Below, one piece after another: positions 25,037-32,634 of a DNA stretch of 50,377 nucleotides. The stretch spans positions 1-50,377 of the forward strand of contig NZ_JARVKW010000050.1 of NCBI RefSeq assembly GCF_029813775.1, written 5' to 3'. Positions within the stretch are counted from its first letter, which is position 1, and each line of letters begins with the position of its first letter. The notes beneath the pieces are model-generated. The model was not told where the DNA came from, made no database searches, and worked only from the letters and a program-made list of their open reading frames with translations. A program made the translations under genes and the position numbers. The stretch comes from Streptomyces sp. DH24 (GTDB lineage: Bacteria; Actinomycetota; Actinomycetes; Streptomycetales; Streptomycetaceae).

Positions 25037-26401
25037 TTACGCGCCGCTGGCCCGCAGCATGTCCTCGCGCTCGACGATCTTCACACGCTCGCGGCCCTGC
25101 GGCTCGCCCAGCGCCTTCTCGGCCGCGTCCAGCCGGTACCAGCCGTCCCACGTCGTGAAGCGGACGTCGTGCTCGGCGAGGAACGCGTCCACCGCCTCCG
25201 GCTCGGGCGCGTCCGGCGTGTGCAGCCGGCCGTTCGCGAAGTCGTCCAGCAGATTCGCCACCGTCTCGTTGGCGTCGCCCTTGGTGTGCCCGATCAGACC
25301 CACCGGGCCGCGCCGGATCCAGCCGGTGACATACGTCGACCGGAGGTGCTCCCCGCTTTCCTCGACGACCCGGCCGCCCTTGTCCGGCACGGTGCCCGAG
25401 TCGATGTCCCAGGGCAGCTTGGGGAGCTTGTCGGACAGGTAGCCGACCGCCCGGTACACCGCGGTGACGTCCCAGTCGGTGAACTTCCCGGTGCCCCGGA
25501 CGTTGCCGGTGCCGTCCAGCTCGGTGCGCTCGGTGCGCAGGCCGACGACCCGGCCGTCCGCGCCGAGGATCTCGGTGGGCGACTCGAAGAAGTGCAGGAA
25601 CAGCTTGTGCGGCCGGTCGCCGGCGTCGCGGATCGCCCAGTTCTCCAGGGTCTTGGCGACCATGTCGGCCTGCTTGTTGCCGCGCCGGGTCGCGATCGAG
25701 CCGTCGTCGTAGTCGATGTCCTCGGGATTGACGACGACCTCGATGGTGGGGGAGTGGTCCAGCTCCCGCAGCTCCATCGGGCTGAACTTCGCCTGCGCCG
25801 GGCCGCGCCGGCCGAACACGTGGATCTCCAGCGCCTTGTTGGCCTTCAGGCCCTCGTAGACGTTCGGCGGGATCTCGGTCGGCAGCAGCTCGTCGGCCGT
25901 CTTGGCGAGGATGCGCGCCACGTCCAGGGCGACGTTGCCGACGCCGAGCACGGCGACCTTCTCCGCCTCCAGGGGCCAGGTGCGCGGCACGTCCGGGTGG
26001 CCGTCGTACCAGGAGACGAAGTCAGCGGCGCCGTAGGAGCCTTCGAGGTCGATGCCGGGGATGGGCAGCGCCCGGTCGGCGGTGGCGCCGGTCGCGAAGA
26101 TGACACCGTCGTAGAACGCGCGCAGGTCGTCCAGGCTGATGTCGGAGGGGTAGTCCACGTTGCCGAAGAGGCGGATCTGCGGCTTGTCGAGCACCTGGTG
26201 CAGGGCCGTGATGATGCCCTTGATCCGGGGGTGGTCCGGGGCCACGCCGTAGCGGATCAGCCCGAACGGGGCGGGCATGCGCTCGAAGATGTCGATGGAC
26301 ACGCCGGGTTCGGAGGCGACGTCGGACTTGAGCAACGCGTCGGCGGCGTAGATCCCGGCCGGGCCGGATCCGACGATGGCTACCCGCAGCGGGCGGGGCA
26401 T
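25037..26401 (-). CDS. fprA: Ferredoxin/ferredoxin-NADP reductase, FprA type
   Basis: A 454-residue flavoprotein of the adrenodoxin-reductase-like FprA group that moves electrons between NADPH and ferredoxin. N-terminal FAD motif RVAIVGSGPAGIYAADALL, then IDIFERMPAPFGLIRYGVAP. NADPH domain around residues 145-160 (VAVLGVGNVALDVARIL), followed by HVFGRRGPAQAKFSPMELRE. C-terminal FAD contact YVTGWIRRGPVGLIGHTKGD. All signatures are intact. AAGGGAA precedes the ATG. An iron-box-like site 46 bases upstream suggests repression by an IdeR/DmdR1-type regulator when iron is plentiful. Confidence 0.95.
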   Translation of the reverse strand: MPRPLRVAIVGSGPAGIYAADALLKSDVASEPGVSIDIFERMPAPFGLIRYGVAPDHPRIKGIITALHQVLDKPQIRLFGNVDYPSDISLDDLRAFYDGVIFATGATADRALPIPGIDLEGSYGAADFVSWYDGHPDVPRTWPLEAEKVAVLGVGNVALDVARILAKTADELLPTEIPPNVYEGLKANKALEIHVFGRRGPAQAKFSPMELRELDHSPTIEVVVNPEDIDYDDGSIATRRGNKQADMVAKTLENWAIRDAGDRPHKLFLHFFESPTEILGADGRVVGLRTERTELDGTGNVRGTGKFTDWDVTAVYRAVGYLSDKLPKLPWDIDSGTVPDKGGRVVEESGEHLRSTYVTGWIRRGPVGLIGHTKGDANETVANLLDDFANGRLHTPDAPEPEAVDAFLAEHDVRFTTWDGWYRLDAAEKALGEPQGRERVKIVEREDMLRASGA

Positions 26402-26446
26402 GATCAGGTTCCCTTCGAGCGGTGACAGGCGACTCGACGGGAAGCC

Positions 26447-26465
26447 TAAGCTAAGGCAAGCCTAA
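26447..26465 (-). promoter_or_regulatory. Iron box (IdeR/DmdR1-type) upstream of fprA
   Basis: TAAGCTAAGGCAAGCCTAA matches 14 of 19 positions of the classic IdeR/DmdR1 consensus TTAGGTTAGGCTAACCTAA. It lies 46 bases upstream of the fprA start codon, within an AT-richer island. Confidence 0.65.
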
Positions 26466-26505
26466 GTTGGTACGCGGGTCCGGTCTATGAGCCCATAAGG
26501 CCCGC

Positions 26506-29310
26506 TTATGGCAGGTCAAAGTCGAACAGGGGGAGCGCCGGCTCCGCGCCCGGCCGCGGCAGCGCCTGCTCCGCCCAGATGACCTTGCCGCCCGGCGTGT
26601 ACCGCGTGCCCCAGCGTTCCGTGAGCTGCGCCACCAGGAACAGGCCCCGCCCGCCCTCGTCGGTCATCGCCGCGTAGCGCAGGTGCGGCGAGGTGCTGCT
26701 GCCGTCGAACACCTCGCAGATCAGGTTCCGGTCCCGCAGCACCCGCACGTGGATGGGCGAACCGCCGTACCGGATCGCGTTGGTGACCAGCTCGCTGAGG
26801 ATCAGCTCGGTGGTGAAGGCCAGTTCGTCCAGCCCCCACTCCGACAGCCGCCGGCTCACCGCCGAGCGCACCTCGCCGACGGCCGCCGGGTCCGGTGGCA
26901 CCGGCCACTGCGCGATCCGGTCGGCGCCCAGCGCCCGGGTGCGCGCCACGAGCAGCGCGATGTCGTCGGTCGACCGGGACGGCACCCGGGCGTCCAGCAC
27001 GGCCTGGCAGGTCTCCTCGGGCGACGGGCCCGCCCCCTCAAGGGCCGTGCGCAGCAACTCCAGGCCGACGTCGATGTCCCGGGTGCGGTCTTCCACCAGC
27101 CCGTCCGTGTAGAGCACCAGCCTGCTGCCCTCCGCCAGGTCCAGCTCCGCCGTCTCGAACGGCAGCCCGCCGAGCCCCAGCGGCGGACCGGCCGGCACCT
27201 CCAGGAACTCCACACGCCCGTCCGGACGCACCAGGGCGGGCGGCGGATGCCCGGCCCGCGCGACCGTGCAGCGCCGGGACACCGGGTCGTAGACCGCGTA
27301 CAGGCAGGTCGCGCCCGTGACCGGCGCGGTGCCTCCCTCGGCCGCCTCGTCCTGGTCGATGCGCCCCACCAGCTCGTCGAGGAGCGTGAGCAACTCGTCG
27401 GGCGGCAGGTCCAGCGCGGAGAAGTTGTGCACCGCCGTACGCAGCCGGCCCATCGTCGCCGCCGCGTGCAGGCCGTGCCCGACCACGTCACCCACCACGA
27501 GCGCCACCCGGGCACCGGACAGCGGCAGTACGTCGAACCAGTCGCCGCCCACCCCGGCCTGCGCCGGCAGATAGCGGTAGGCCACGTCCAGGGCGTCCTG
27601 CTCGGGCAGCCGCCGCGGCAGCAGGCTCCGCTGGAGCGTCACCGCCATGCTGTGCTCGCGCGTGTAGCGCCGCGCGTTGTCGATGGACACCGCCGCCCGC
27701 GCGACCAGTTCCTCCGCGAGCGCCACCTCGTCCGCGTCGAACGGCTCCGGCTTCTCGGACCGCCAGAAGCTCACCACGCCCAGCACCAGCGCACCCGCCC
27801 GCAGCGGCACCGTGATCAGCGAGTGGATGCCGTACTCCACGATCTGCCCGGAGCGTTCGAAGTCCTGCGCCCGCCAGCCCGCCGCCCGGCCGAGGTCCGG
27901 CTCCAGCAGCGTCTGCCCGGTGCTCAGACTGCGGCCCTGCGGGGACGACTCCACGAACCGGATGCGGTCGCCGACGCCGTACAGCGGGGCGTCCTTGCGG
28001 ATCCCGGCGAGCGCCGTGCGGCGCAGCACGGCCGTCGCGTCGGGCTGGCCGCCGCCGAGCACCGTGTCGAACAGGTCCACCGTGAGGAAGTCCGCGAACC
28101 GCGGCACGGCCAGCTCCGCCAGCTCCTCGGCGGTGCGGGTGACGTCCAGGCTGGTACCGATGCCCACGCCCGCCTCGTACAGCATGTTGAGGCGCTCCCG
28201 CGCCTCCTCGGCGCGGCCGGACAGGGCCCGCAGCTCCGTGGAGTCGCGCAGGGTGGCGACGCTGCCGGGCGGGCCGCCGCCGCGGTCCGTGGGCCGCTGG
28301 TTGATGGCCAGCAGCCGGTCTTTCACCAGATGCACCTCGTCGGTGGCGACGCGCCCGGAGGACAGCAGGTCGGCGGTGTCCGGATCGAGGGACAGGGCGA
28401 GCACGTGCCGGCCCTCGGCGTCGTCGGGCAGGCCGAGCAGCCGGCGCGCCTCGTCGTTGGCGAGGAGCAGGGTGCCGTCGCCGTCCACGATGAGCACGCC
28501 CTCCTTGACGGCGTGCAGCACGGCGTCGTGGTGCTCGTACATCCGGGTCATCTCGTGCGGGCCCAGGCCGCGCGTCTGGCGCAGCAGCCGCCGGCTCACC
28601 AGCGCCGCGCCCGCCGTGGCCAGGGCCAGCGCCGCGCCCGCCGTCGCCAGCACCAGCGGCAGCTGACGTGCGGTGGCGCCGCCCACGTGCGCGGTGGTGA
28701 TGCCCGCGGAGACCAGGCCGACGACCCGCCCGTCGGGAGCCTTGACCGGCACGACCGCCTGCACCAGGGGGCCGATGGTGCCGTCGACCTCCTCGGTCAT
28801 GCTCCGTCCCGCCAGCGCCGGGCCGAGGGTGCCGACGAACTTCTTGCCGATGCGGTCCGGTTTGGGATGGGTGTAGCGGATGCCGTCGGTGTTCATGACG
28901 ACCACGAAGTCGACCCTCGCCTGTCTGCGGGCCGCCTCCGCGCGGGGCTGCAGCACGGCCGTGGGATCGGGGGCGTCGAGTGCCTCCCGGGTGCCCGGCG
29001 CGTTGGCGAACGTCTCGGCGACGGCGAGCGAACGGTTGCGGGCCTCATCGTCGCTGTCGTGCCGCACCTGGAGCACCAGCGCCGCGACCGCCGACAGCAC
29101 CAGGAGCAGCACGATCACCACGACGAGCAGGAACACCTGCCCGGCGACGCTGCGCCCGCGCAGCACCGACCGCAGCCCCGTGGCACGCAGCCATCGGGGC
29201 CGCTCCCCGTCCTGCCGCTGCCCGTCGGGCACCCGGTCCGGCGCGCGCCGCATGGGACCGCCGGCGCGCCGGGTCGACCGGGTCCCGGAGCGACCCATCA
29301 GTCGGACCAT
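26506..29310 (-). CDS. Membrane sensor with PAS, GAF, SpoIIE phosphatase and anti-sigma kinase domains
   Basis: About 934 residues. After a basic N-terminus comes a membrane helix (AGQVFLLVVVIVLLLVLSAV), then an extracellular CitA/DcuS-like sensor (VDFVVVMNTDGIRYTHPKPD to PVKAPDGRVVGLVSAG) and a second membrane helix. A PAS domain (KEGVLIVDGDGTLLLANDEA), a GAF domain (residues about 365-530), a SpoIIE-type PP2C domain (VGGDWFDVLPL, VVGDVVGHGLHAAATMGRLR, LVLYTDGLVEDR) and an RsbW-like ATPase (LILSELVTNAIRYG, DEGGRGLFLVAQL) follow. It combines a phosphatase and an anti-sigma kinase, so it probably controls an anti-anti-sigma partner in response to an external ligand. The start is uncertain: 29310 ATG lacks a ribosome site and 29331 GTG or 29298 ATG are alternatives. 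The TAA stop is in a small hairpin (26493-26511). Confidence 0.9.
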   Translation of the reverse strand: MVRLMGRSGTRSTRRAGGPMRRAPDRVPDGQRQDGERPRWLRATGLRSVLRGRSVAGQVFLLVVVIVLLLVLSAVAALVLQVRHDSDDEARNRSLAVAETFANAPGTREALDAPDPTAVLQPRAEAARRQARVDFVVVMNTDGIRYTHPKPDRIGKKFVGTLGPALAGRSMTEEVDGTIGPLVQAVVPVKAPDGRVVGLVSAGITTAHVGGATARQLPLVLATAGAALALATAGAALVSRRLLRQTRGLGPHEMTRMYEHHDAVLHAVKEGVLIVDGDGTLLLANDEARRLLGLPDDAEGRHVLALSLDPDTADLLSSGRVATDEVHLVKDRLLAINQRPTDRGGGPPGSVATLRDSTELRALSGRAEEARERLNMLYEAGVGIGTSLDVTRTAEELAELAVPRFADFLTVDLFDTVLGGGQPDATAVLRRTALAGIRKDAPLYGVGDRIRFVESSPQGRSLSTGQTLLEPDLGRAAGWRAQDFERSGQIVEYGIHSLITVPLRAGALVLGVVSFWRSEKPEPFDADEVALAEELVARAAVSIDNARRYTREHSMAVTLQRSLLPRRLPEQDALDVAYRYLPAQAGVGGDWFDVLPLSGARVALVVGDVVGHGLHAAATMGRLRTAVHNFSALDLPPDELLTLLDELVGRIDQDEAAEGGTAPVTGATCLYAVYDPVSRRCTVARAGHPPPALVRPDGRVEFLEVPAGPPLGLGGLPFETAELDLAEGSRLVLYTDGLVEDRTRDIDVGLELLRTALEGAGPSPEETCQAVLDARVPSRSTDDIALLVARTRALGADRIAQWPVPPDPAAVGEVRSAVSRRLSEWGLDELAFTTELILSELVTNAIRYGGSPIHVRVLRDRNLICEVFDGSSTSPHLRYAAMTDEGGRGLFLVAQLTERWGTRYTPGGKVIWAEQALPRPGAEPALPLFDFDLP

Positions 29311-29443
29311 GTGCTCATGTCTACACTGCACGGCCCCGGGAGGCGAGGGGCATCACACACGGTGACGGGCCGCGGTCCGTGGAGTGGCGCACGTCGCCTC
29401 CGCGTGACCGCTCATCGGCCGTCCGAGCGGGTAACCGCCCCGG

Positions 29444-30289
29444 ATGGGTGAGATCCTTGTCGGTACCTGTTCGTGGACGGACCGGATGCTGGTCGGCAGC
29501 GGCTGGTATCCCACCGGTTGGCGTGACGCCGAGAAACGGCTGCGGTACTACGCCGGGCGGTTCCGGATCGTCGAGGTGGACGCGAGCTACTACGCCCTGC
29601 CGAGTGAACGCAACAGCGGGCTGTGGGCGGAGCGCACCCCCGACGGTTTCGTGTTCGACGTGAAGGCCTTCTCCCTGCTGACGGGCCATCGGACCCGCCC
29701 GTCCCTGCTGCCGGACGGTCTGCCCGCCGACGCGGGGGACCCGCGCGTGCTGGACGAGGTGTGGGCGCGGTTCGCCGCCGGCGTGGAACCGCTGCGCCGG
29801 GCCGGCCGGCTCGGCGCCGTGCTGTTCCAGTTCCCGCCGTGGTTCCGGCCCGGCCCGCGCTCCCGGGACTTCCTCGAACAGTGCGCCGCGCGGACCGCCG
29901 GATGGCCCGTCAGTGTCGAGTTCCGCCACCCCGACTGGTGGCGGGAGGACCAGCGGGACGGGACGGCCGGGCTGCTGCGGCAGTGCGGATTCGCCGCCGT
30001 CGCGGTGGACATGGCGCCGTCCCTGCCGGCCTCCCTCCCGCCCGTCACGCCCGTGACCTGTCCGCGCCTGTCCGTCGTGCGCTTCCACGGCCGCAGCGCT
30101 GCCTGGGGCACCGGCAGCAAGGAGGACCGGTTCCGCCACCGGTACGACGACGCCGAACTGCGCGAGTGGGTGCCCCGTGTGCACCGCCTCGCGGAGCGGA
30201 CCGAGCGGGTGCACGTGCTGTTCAACAACTGCTGCGGCGACGCGTCCGTACGCGCCGCCGAGCGGATGCGCGACCTGCTGGACCGCTGA
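29444..30289 (+). CDS. DUF72 (YecE-like) protein
   Basis: A 281-residue TIM-barrel-like DUF72 protein. Recognisable pieces: MGEILVGTCSWTDRMLVGSG, YYAGRFRIVEVDASYYALPS, FVFDVKAFSLLTGHRTRPS, GAVLFQFPPWFRPGPRS, VSVEFRHPDWW, VVRFHGRSAAWGTGSKEDRF, and the end VHVLFNNCCGDASVRAAERM. The family is widespread and its biochemical role is unknown. No clear ribosome site precedes the ATG. It converges on the lipoprotein gene with only five bases between the stop codons and no terminator. Confidence 0.9.
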   Translation: MGEILVGTCSWTDRMLVGSGWYPTGWRDAEKRLRYYAGRFRIVEVDASYYALPSERNSGLWAERTPDGFVFDVKAFSLLTGHRTRPSLLPDGLPADAGDPRVLDEVWARFAAGVEPLRRAGRLGAVLFQFPPWFRPGPRSRDFLEQCAARTAGWPVSVEFRHPDWWREDQRDGTAGLLRQCGFAAVAVDMAPSLPASLPPVTPVTCPRLSVVRFHGRSAAWGTGSKEDRFRHRYDDAELREWVPRVHRLAERTERVHVLFNNCCGDASVRAAERMRDLLDR

Positions 30290-30294
30290 CGCCG

Positions 30295-31014
30295 TCAGGG
30301 CAGGCGCAGCGTCCGCTTGGCGAGTTCGTACGCGGGGAGCATCGCCTCGTGCTCCTCGCTGTCCATACCGCCGAGGTGCAGGACGACCGGGCCGTCCGGC
30401 GTCGCGACGGCGAGGGCGCGCTCCTCCTTCGTCTCGTCGAGGAGCTCGCTCGTGTACCGGTACGTCACCTCCGCACCGTCGAGCCCGCCGCTGGTGAAGG
30501 TCCGGTACGCCGCCCCGCTCGCACCGTCCTCGGCGGCGACGAAGTCCTCCAGCACGGTCCGGGCGTCGCCGGCGTCCGGTTCGCCGGTCCACACGCGCAG
30601 GAACCCGATGTGCCCGGCCGGCTTGGCGTCGATCTCGCAGGCGGCCGTGACCGGCCCCTGGCGCAGGAGCGCGTCGGCGACCTCCCGGGCCAGTTCGTCG
30701 TCCGCGTCGCCGGAGCCGCCGGTGCCGCCGGAGCCGCCGGTGCCGCCGGGCCCGTCCGTCACGCCGTCCACGGACTCGGCCTTCCAGTCCGCCGCGACGT
30801 CGAAGGTCACCGGCAGCCGGCACGCCGATCCGGCCGCGCCGATCCGGCCGCCGCTCCCGGCGACCTCGGCTGCGCCGCCCGCCGCCGGCGACGTGCTCAC
30901 CGACGGCTTCGCGTCCGCCCCGGCGTCCCCCGAGCCGCCGCCGTCCGTCGAACAGCCCGTCAGAACCCCCACCAGCAGCGCCGCGCACACGGCTCCGCGC
31001 CCCACGTTCCCCAC
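30295..31014 (-). CDS. Hypothetical lipoprotein
   Basis: A 239-residue exported protein. Residues 1-20 form a lipoprotein signal with lipobox LTGC, so Cys21 is lipidated. A Gly/Ser/Ala linker leads to a domain with paired Cys residues (GSACRLPVTFDVAADWKAES, TAACEIDAKPAGHIGFLRVW), interrupted by the low-complexity GPGGTGGSGGTGGSGDAD. It ends LPAYELAKRTLRLP. The fold resembles other small Streptomyces lipoproteins of unknown function. GTG 31014 is chosen because GAGGGG lies upstream and the signal peptide starts there; the frame continues open to 31218 through repeat DNA. Confidence 0.8.
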   Translation of the reverse strand: MGNVGRGAVCAALLVGVLTGCSTDGGGSGDAGADAKPSVSTSPAAGGAAEVAGSGGRIGAAGSACRLPVTFDVAADWKAESVDGVTDGPGGTGGSGGTGGSGDADDELAREVADALLRQGPVTAACEIDAKPAGHIGFLRVWTGEPDAGDARTVLEDFVAAEDGASGAAYRTFTSGGLDGAEVTYRYTSELLDETKEERALAVATPDGPVVLHLGGMDSEEHEAMLPAYELAKRTLRLP

Positions 31015-31077
31015 CCCTGTGACCCCTCTCGGTACGAGCGGCACACTGTAGCCGAGGGCGACCGCCCCGACCTGCGG

Positions 31078-31253
31078 GGACCGCCCGCTTCCCGCACCGG
31101 GGACCGCCTGCCTTCCGACGGGCCGCCGCCTGCCGCGCGACTGGTCACTGCCTCCCTGTCTTCCGACGGGCCATCGCCCGCCGCCCGACCGGCCACCGCC
31201 CGCCTTCCGGTGGGTCACCGCCCGCCGCCCGACCGGTCACCGTCCGCCGTCGT
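31078..31253. repeat. Degenerate 21-24 bp repeats in an intergenic gap
   Basis: About seven imperfect units built on CGCCCGCCGCCCGACCGG and TCACCGCCCGCC fill most of the 260-base gap between the lipoprotein and permease genes. Confidence 0.5.
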
Positions 31254-31274
31254 CGCCTGGGCCCGCGTGCCCCC

Positions 31275-32345
31275 TCACCCGGCCGCGTGCGCCGGTCCCG
31301 TCTCGCGGCTGCCGGGGTGGCGGTGCCGCCAGATCCAGAACACCGCGCAGGACACCAGCGCCCATCCGGCCAGCACCAGGAACGGGAAGGCGTGCTCGTG
31401 CCCGGGGAAGTACACGGCCGTGTGCTGGGCGTTGACCGACGCGCCGGGCGGCAGCCACCGGCCGATCGCGCCGAGCGGCGACGGCAGCAGCGGCCAGGAC
31501 ACCGCGCCGCCCGACGACGGATTGCCGAGCAGGACCATCAGGCCCCAGGTCGGCAGCATCGCCCAGCGTCCGACGAGGGTGTTGAACATGGTGAACACCA
31601 TGCCGCTCGCGAACATGGTCAGCGCGAGGATCGCCCACGACTCGGCGAAGGGCAGGTCCAGCGCGCCGAGCAGCCAGTCCACGGCCGCCGCGATGGCGAA
31701 CGCCCCGAGCATCGCGTACGCGGCCGTGAACGCGACCCGTTCCGGCGGGGTGAGCGCCCGCGCGTGCACGCTCAGCTGGATCGCGCCGACGAAGCCGATG
31801 ATGACGGCGGCGAGGGAGACGTAGAAGATGGCCAGCCCGCGCGGATCGCCCTCCTGGAGGGGTTTGATGTCCCGGACGGTGACCGCCACGCCCGTCCGCC
31901 TGCCGACGGCCGGTGCCGCCTCGCCGAGCACCTCGGCCACCGTCGCCCCGGACGCGCCCGACAGTTCCAGGACGACGGACCGGCCGTCGTCCCGTACGTC
32001 GAAGACCGCGAAGACCTCCTGCTCGTCGATCGCCGCCCGCGCCGCTCCGACACCGGGGTAGGGGTGCACCTTCACCGAGGCGTTGAGCGCCTTCTCCATG
32101 CCGTCGAGGAACGCCTTGCCCCGGTCCTGCTCGTACGAGCCGACGACCGCGACGGGGATGGAATGCGGAGTGGGGTCCGCCATGGAGTAGGTGTAGGAAC
32201 CGGCGAACAGGCCCGCGGCCGCCGCCAGGATCAGCACCAGCACGGTGGCCGGGAGCAGGGGCGACTCCTTGAACCTCGCCCACCGCTGCTCGCGCGTCGG
32301 GGACTTGCCGTGGACACCATGAGCACCGCGTGACATGTCGGACAT
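31275..32345 (-). CDS. YhgE/ABC-2-like membrane protein
   Basis: A 356-residue membrane protein. One helix near the N-terminus (LLPATVLVLILAAAAGLFAG) is followed by an extracellular domain of about 150 residues (PVAVVGSYEQDRGKAFLDGM). Five more helices follow (IFYVSLAAVIIGFVGAIQLS; AAYAMLGAFAIAAAVDWLLG; SWAILALTMFASGMVFTMFN; the last FPFLVLAGWALVSCAVFWIW). This layout is that of YhgE/Pip and DUF3533-type ABC-2 permease-like proteins, some of which secrete or act as phage receptors. No ATPase partner is adjacent. Start choice is uncertain: ATG 32345 or ATG 32336. Confidence 0.8.
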   Translation of the reverse strand: MSDMSRGAHGVHGKSPTREQRWARFKESPLLPATVLVLILAAAAGLFAGSYTYSMADPTPHSIPVAVVGSYEQDRGKAFLDGMEKALNASVKVHPYPGVGAARAAIDEQEVFAVFDVRDDGRSVVLELSGASGATVAEVLGEAAPAVGRRTGVAVTVRDIKPLQEGDPRGLAIFYVSLAAVIIGFVGAIQLSVHARALTPPERVAFTAAYAMLGAFAIAAAVDWLLGALDLPFAESWAILALTMFASGMVFTMFNTLVGRWAMLPTWGLMVLLGNPSSGGAVSWPLLPSPLGAIGRWLPPGASVNAQHTAVYFPGHEHAFPFLVLAGWALVSCAVFWIWRHRHPGSRETGPAHAAG

Positions 32346-32362
32346 GGGGGACACGTTAGCTT

Positions 32363-32394
32363 CGGGGTTCCGGGGTTCCGGGGTTCCGGGATTC
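32363..32394. repeat. Four tandem copies of an 8-bp unit
   Basis: CGGGGTTC repeated three times exactly and once as CGGGATTC, 18 bases upstream of the permease start. Confidence 0.8.
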
Positions 32395-32634
32395 GGCGGT
32401 GGGCGCGGGCCAGGCCCGCCCCGGCGTCGTCCCTTGCGTCCGCCGTCCGTTTCCGGCCGCGTCAACTGCCCCAGCCGAGCGGTGAGTCGGCGGCAGGCGG
32501 CAGGCTCTCTCCGCCTCCCGTGTCGTAAGAGGTTCGAGTCGATTCCCGGGACCTCTGAACACTCCGCCTCCGGCATCCGTATGGGGCGAAGGCACTCGAC
32601 TGCCCGAGCCCCCACCGATGTGTAGGAGCACGCC

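Noticed and set aside
32528..32560. tRNA-like GGTTCGAGTC (T-loop-like) sequence
   Set aside because: No acceptor, D or anticodon arms can be drawn around it; it is a short AGAGGT/ACCTCT inverted repeat upstream of the DUF1996 gene.
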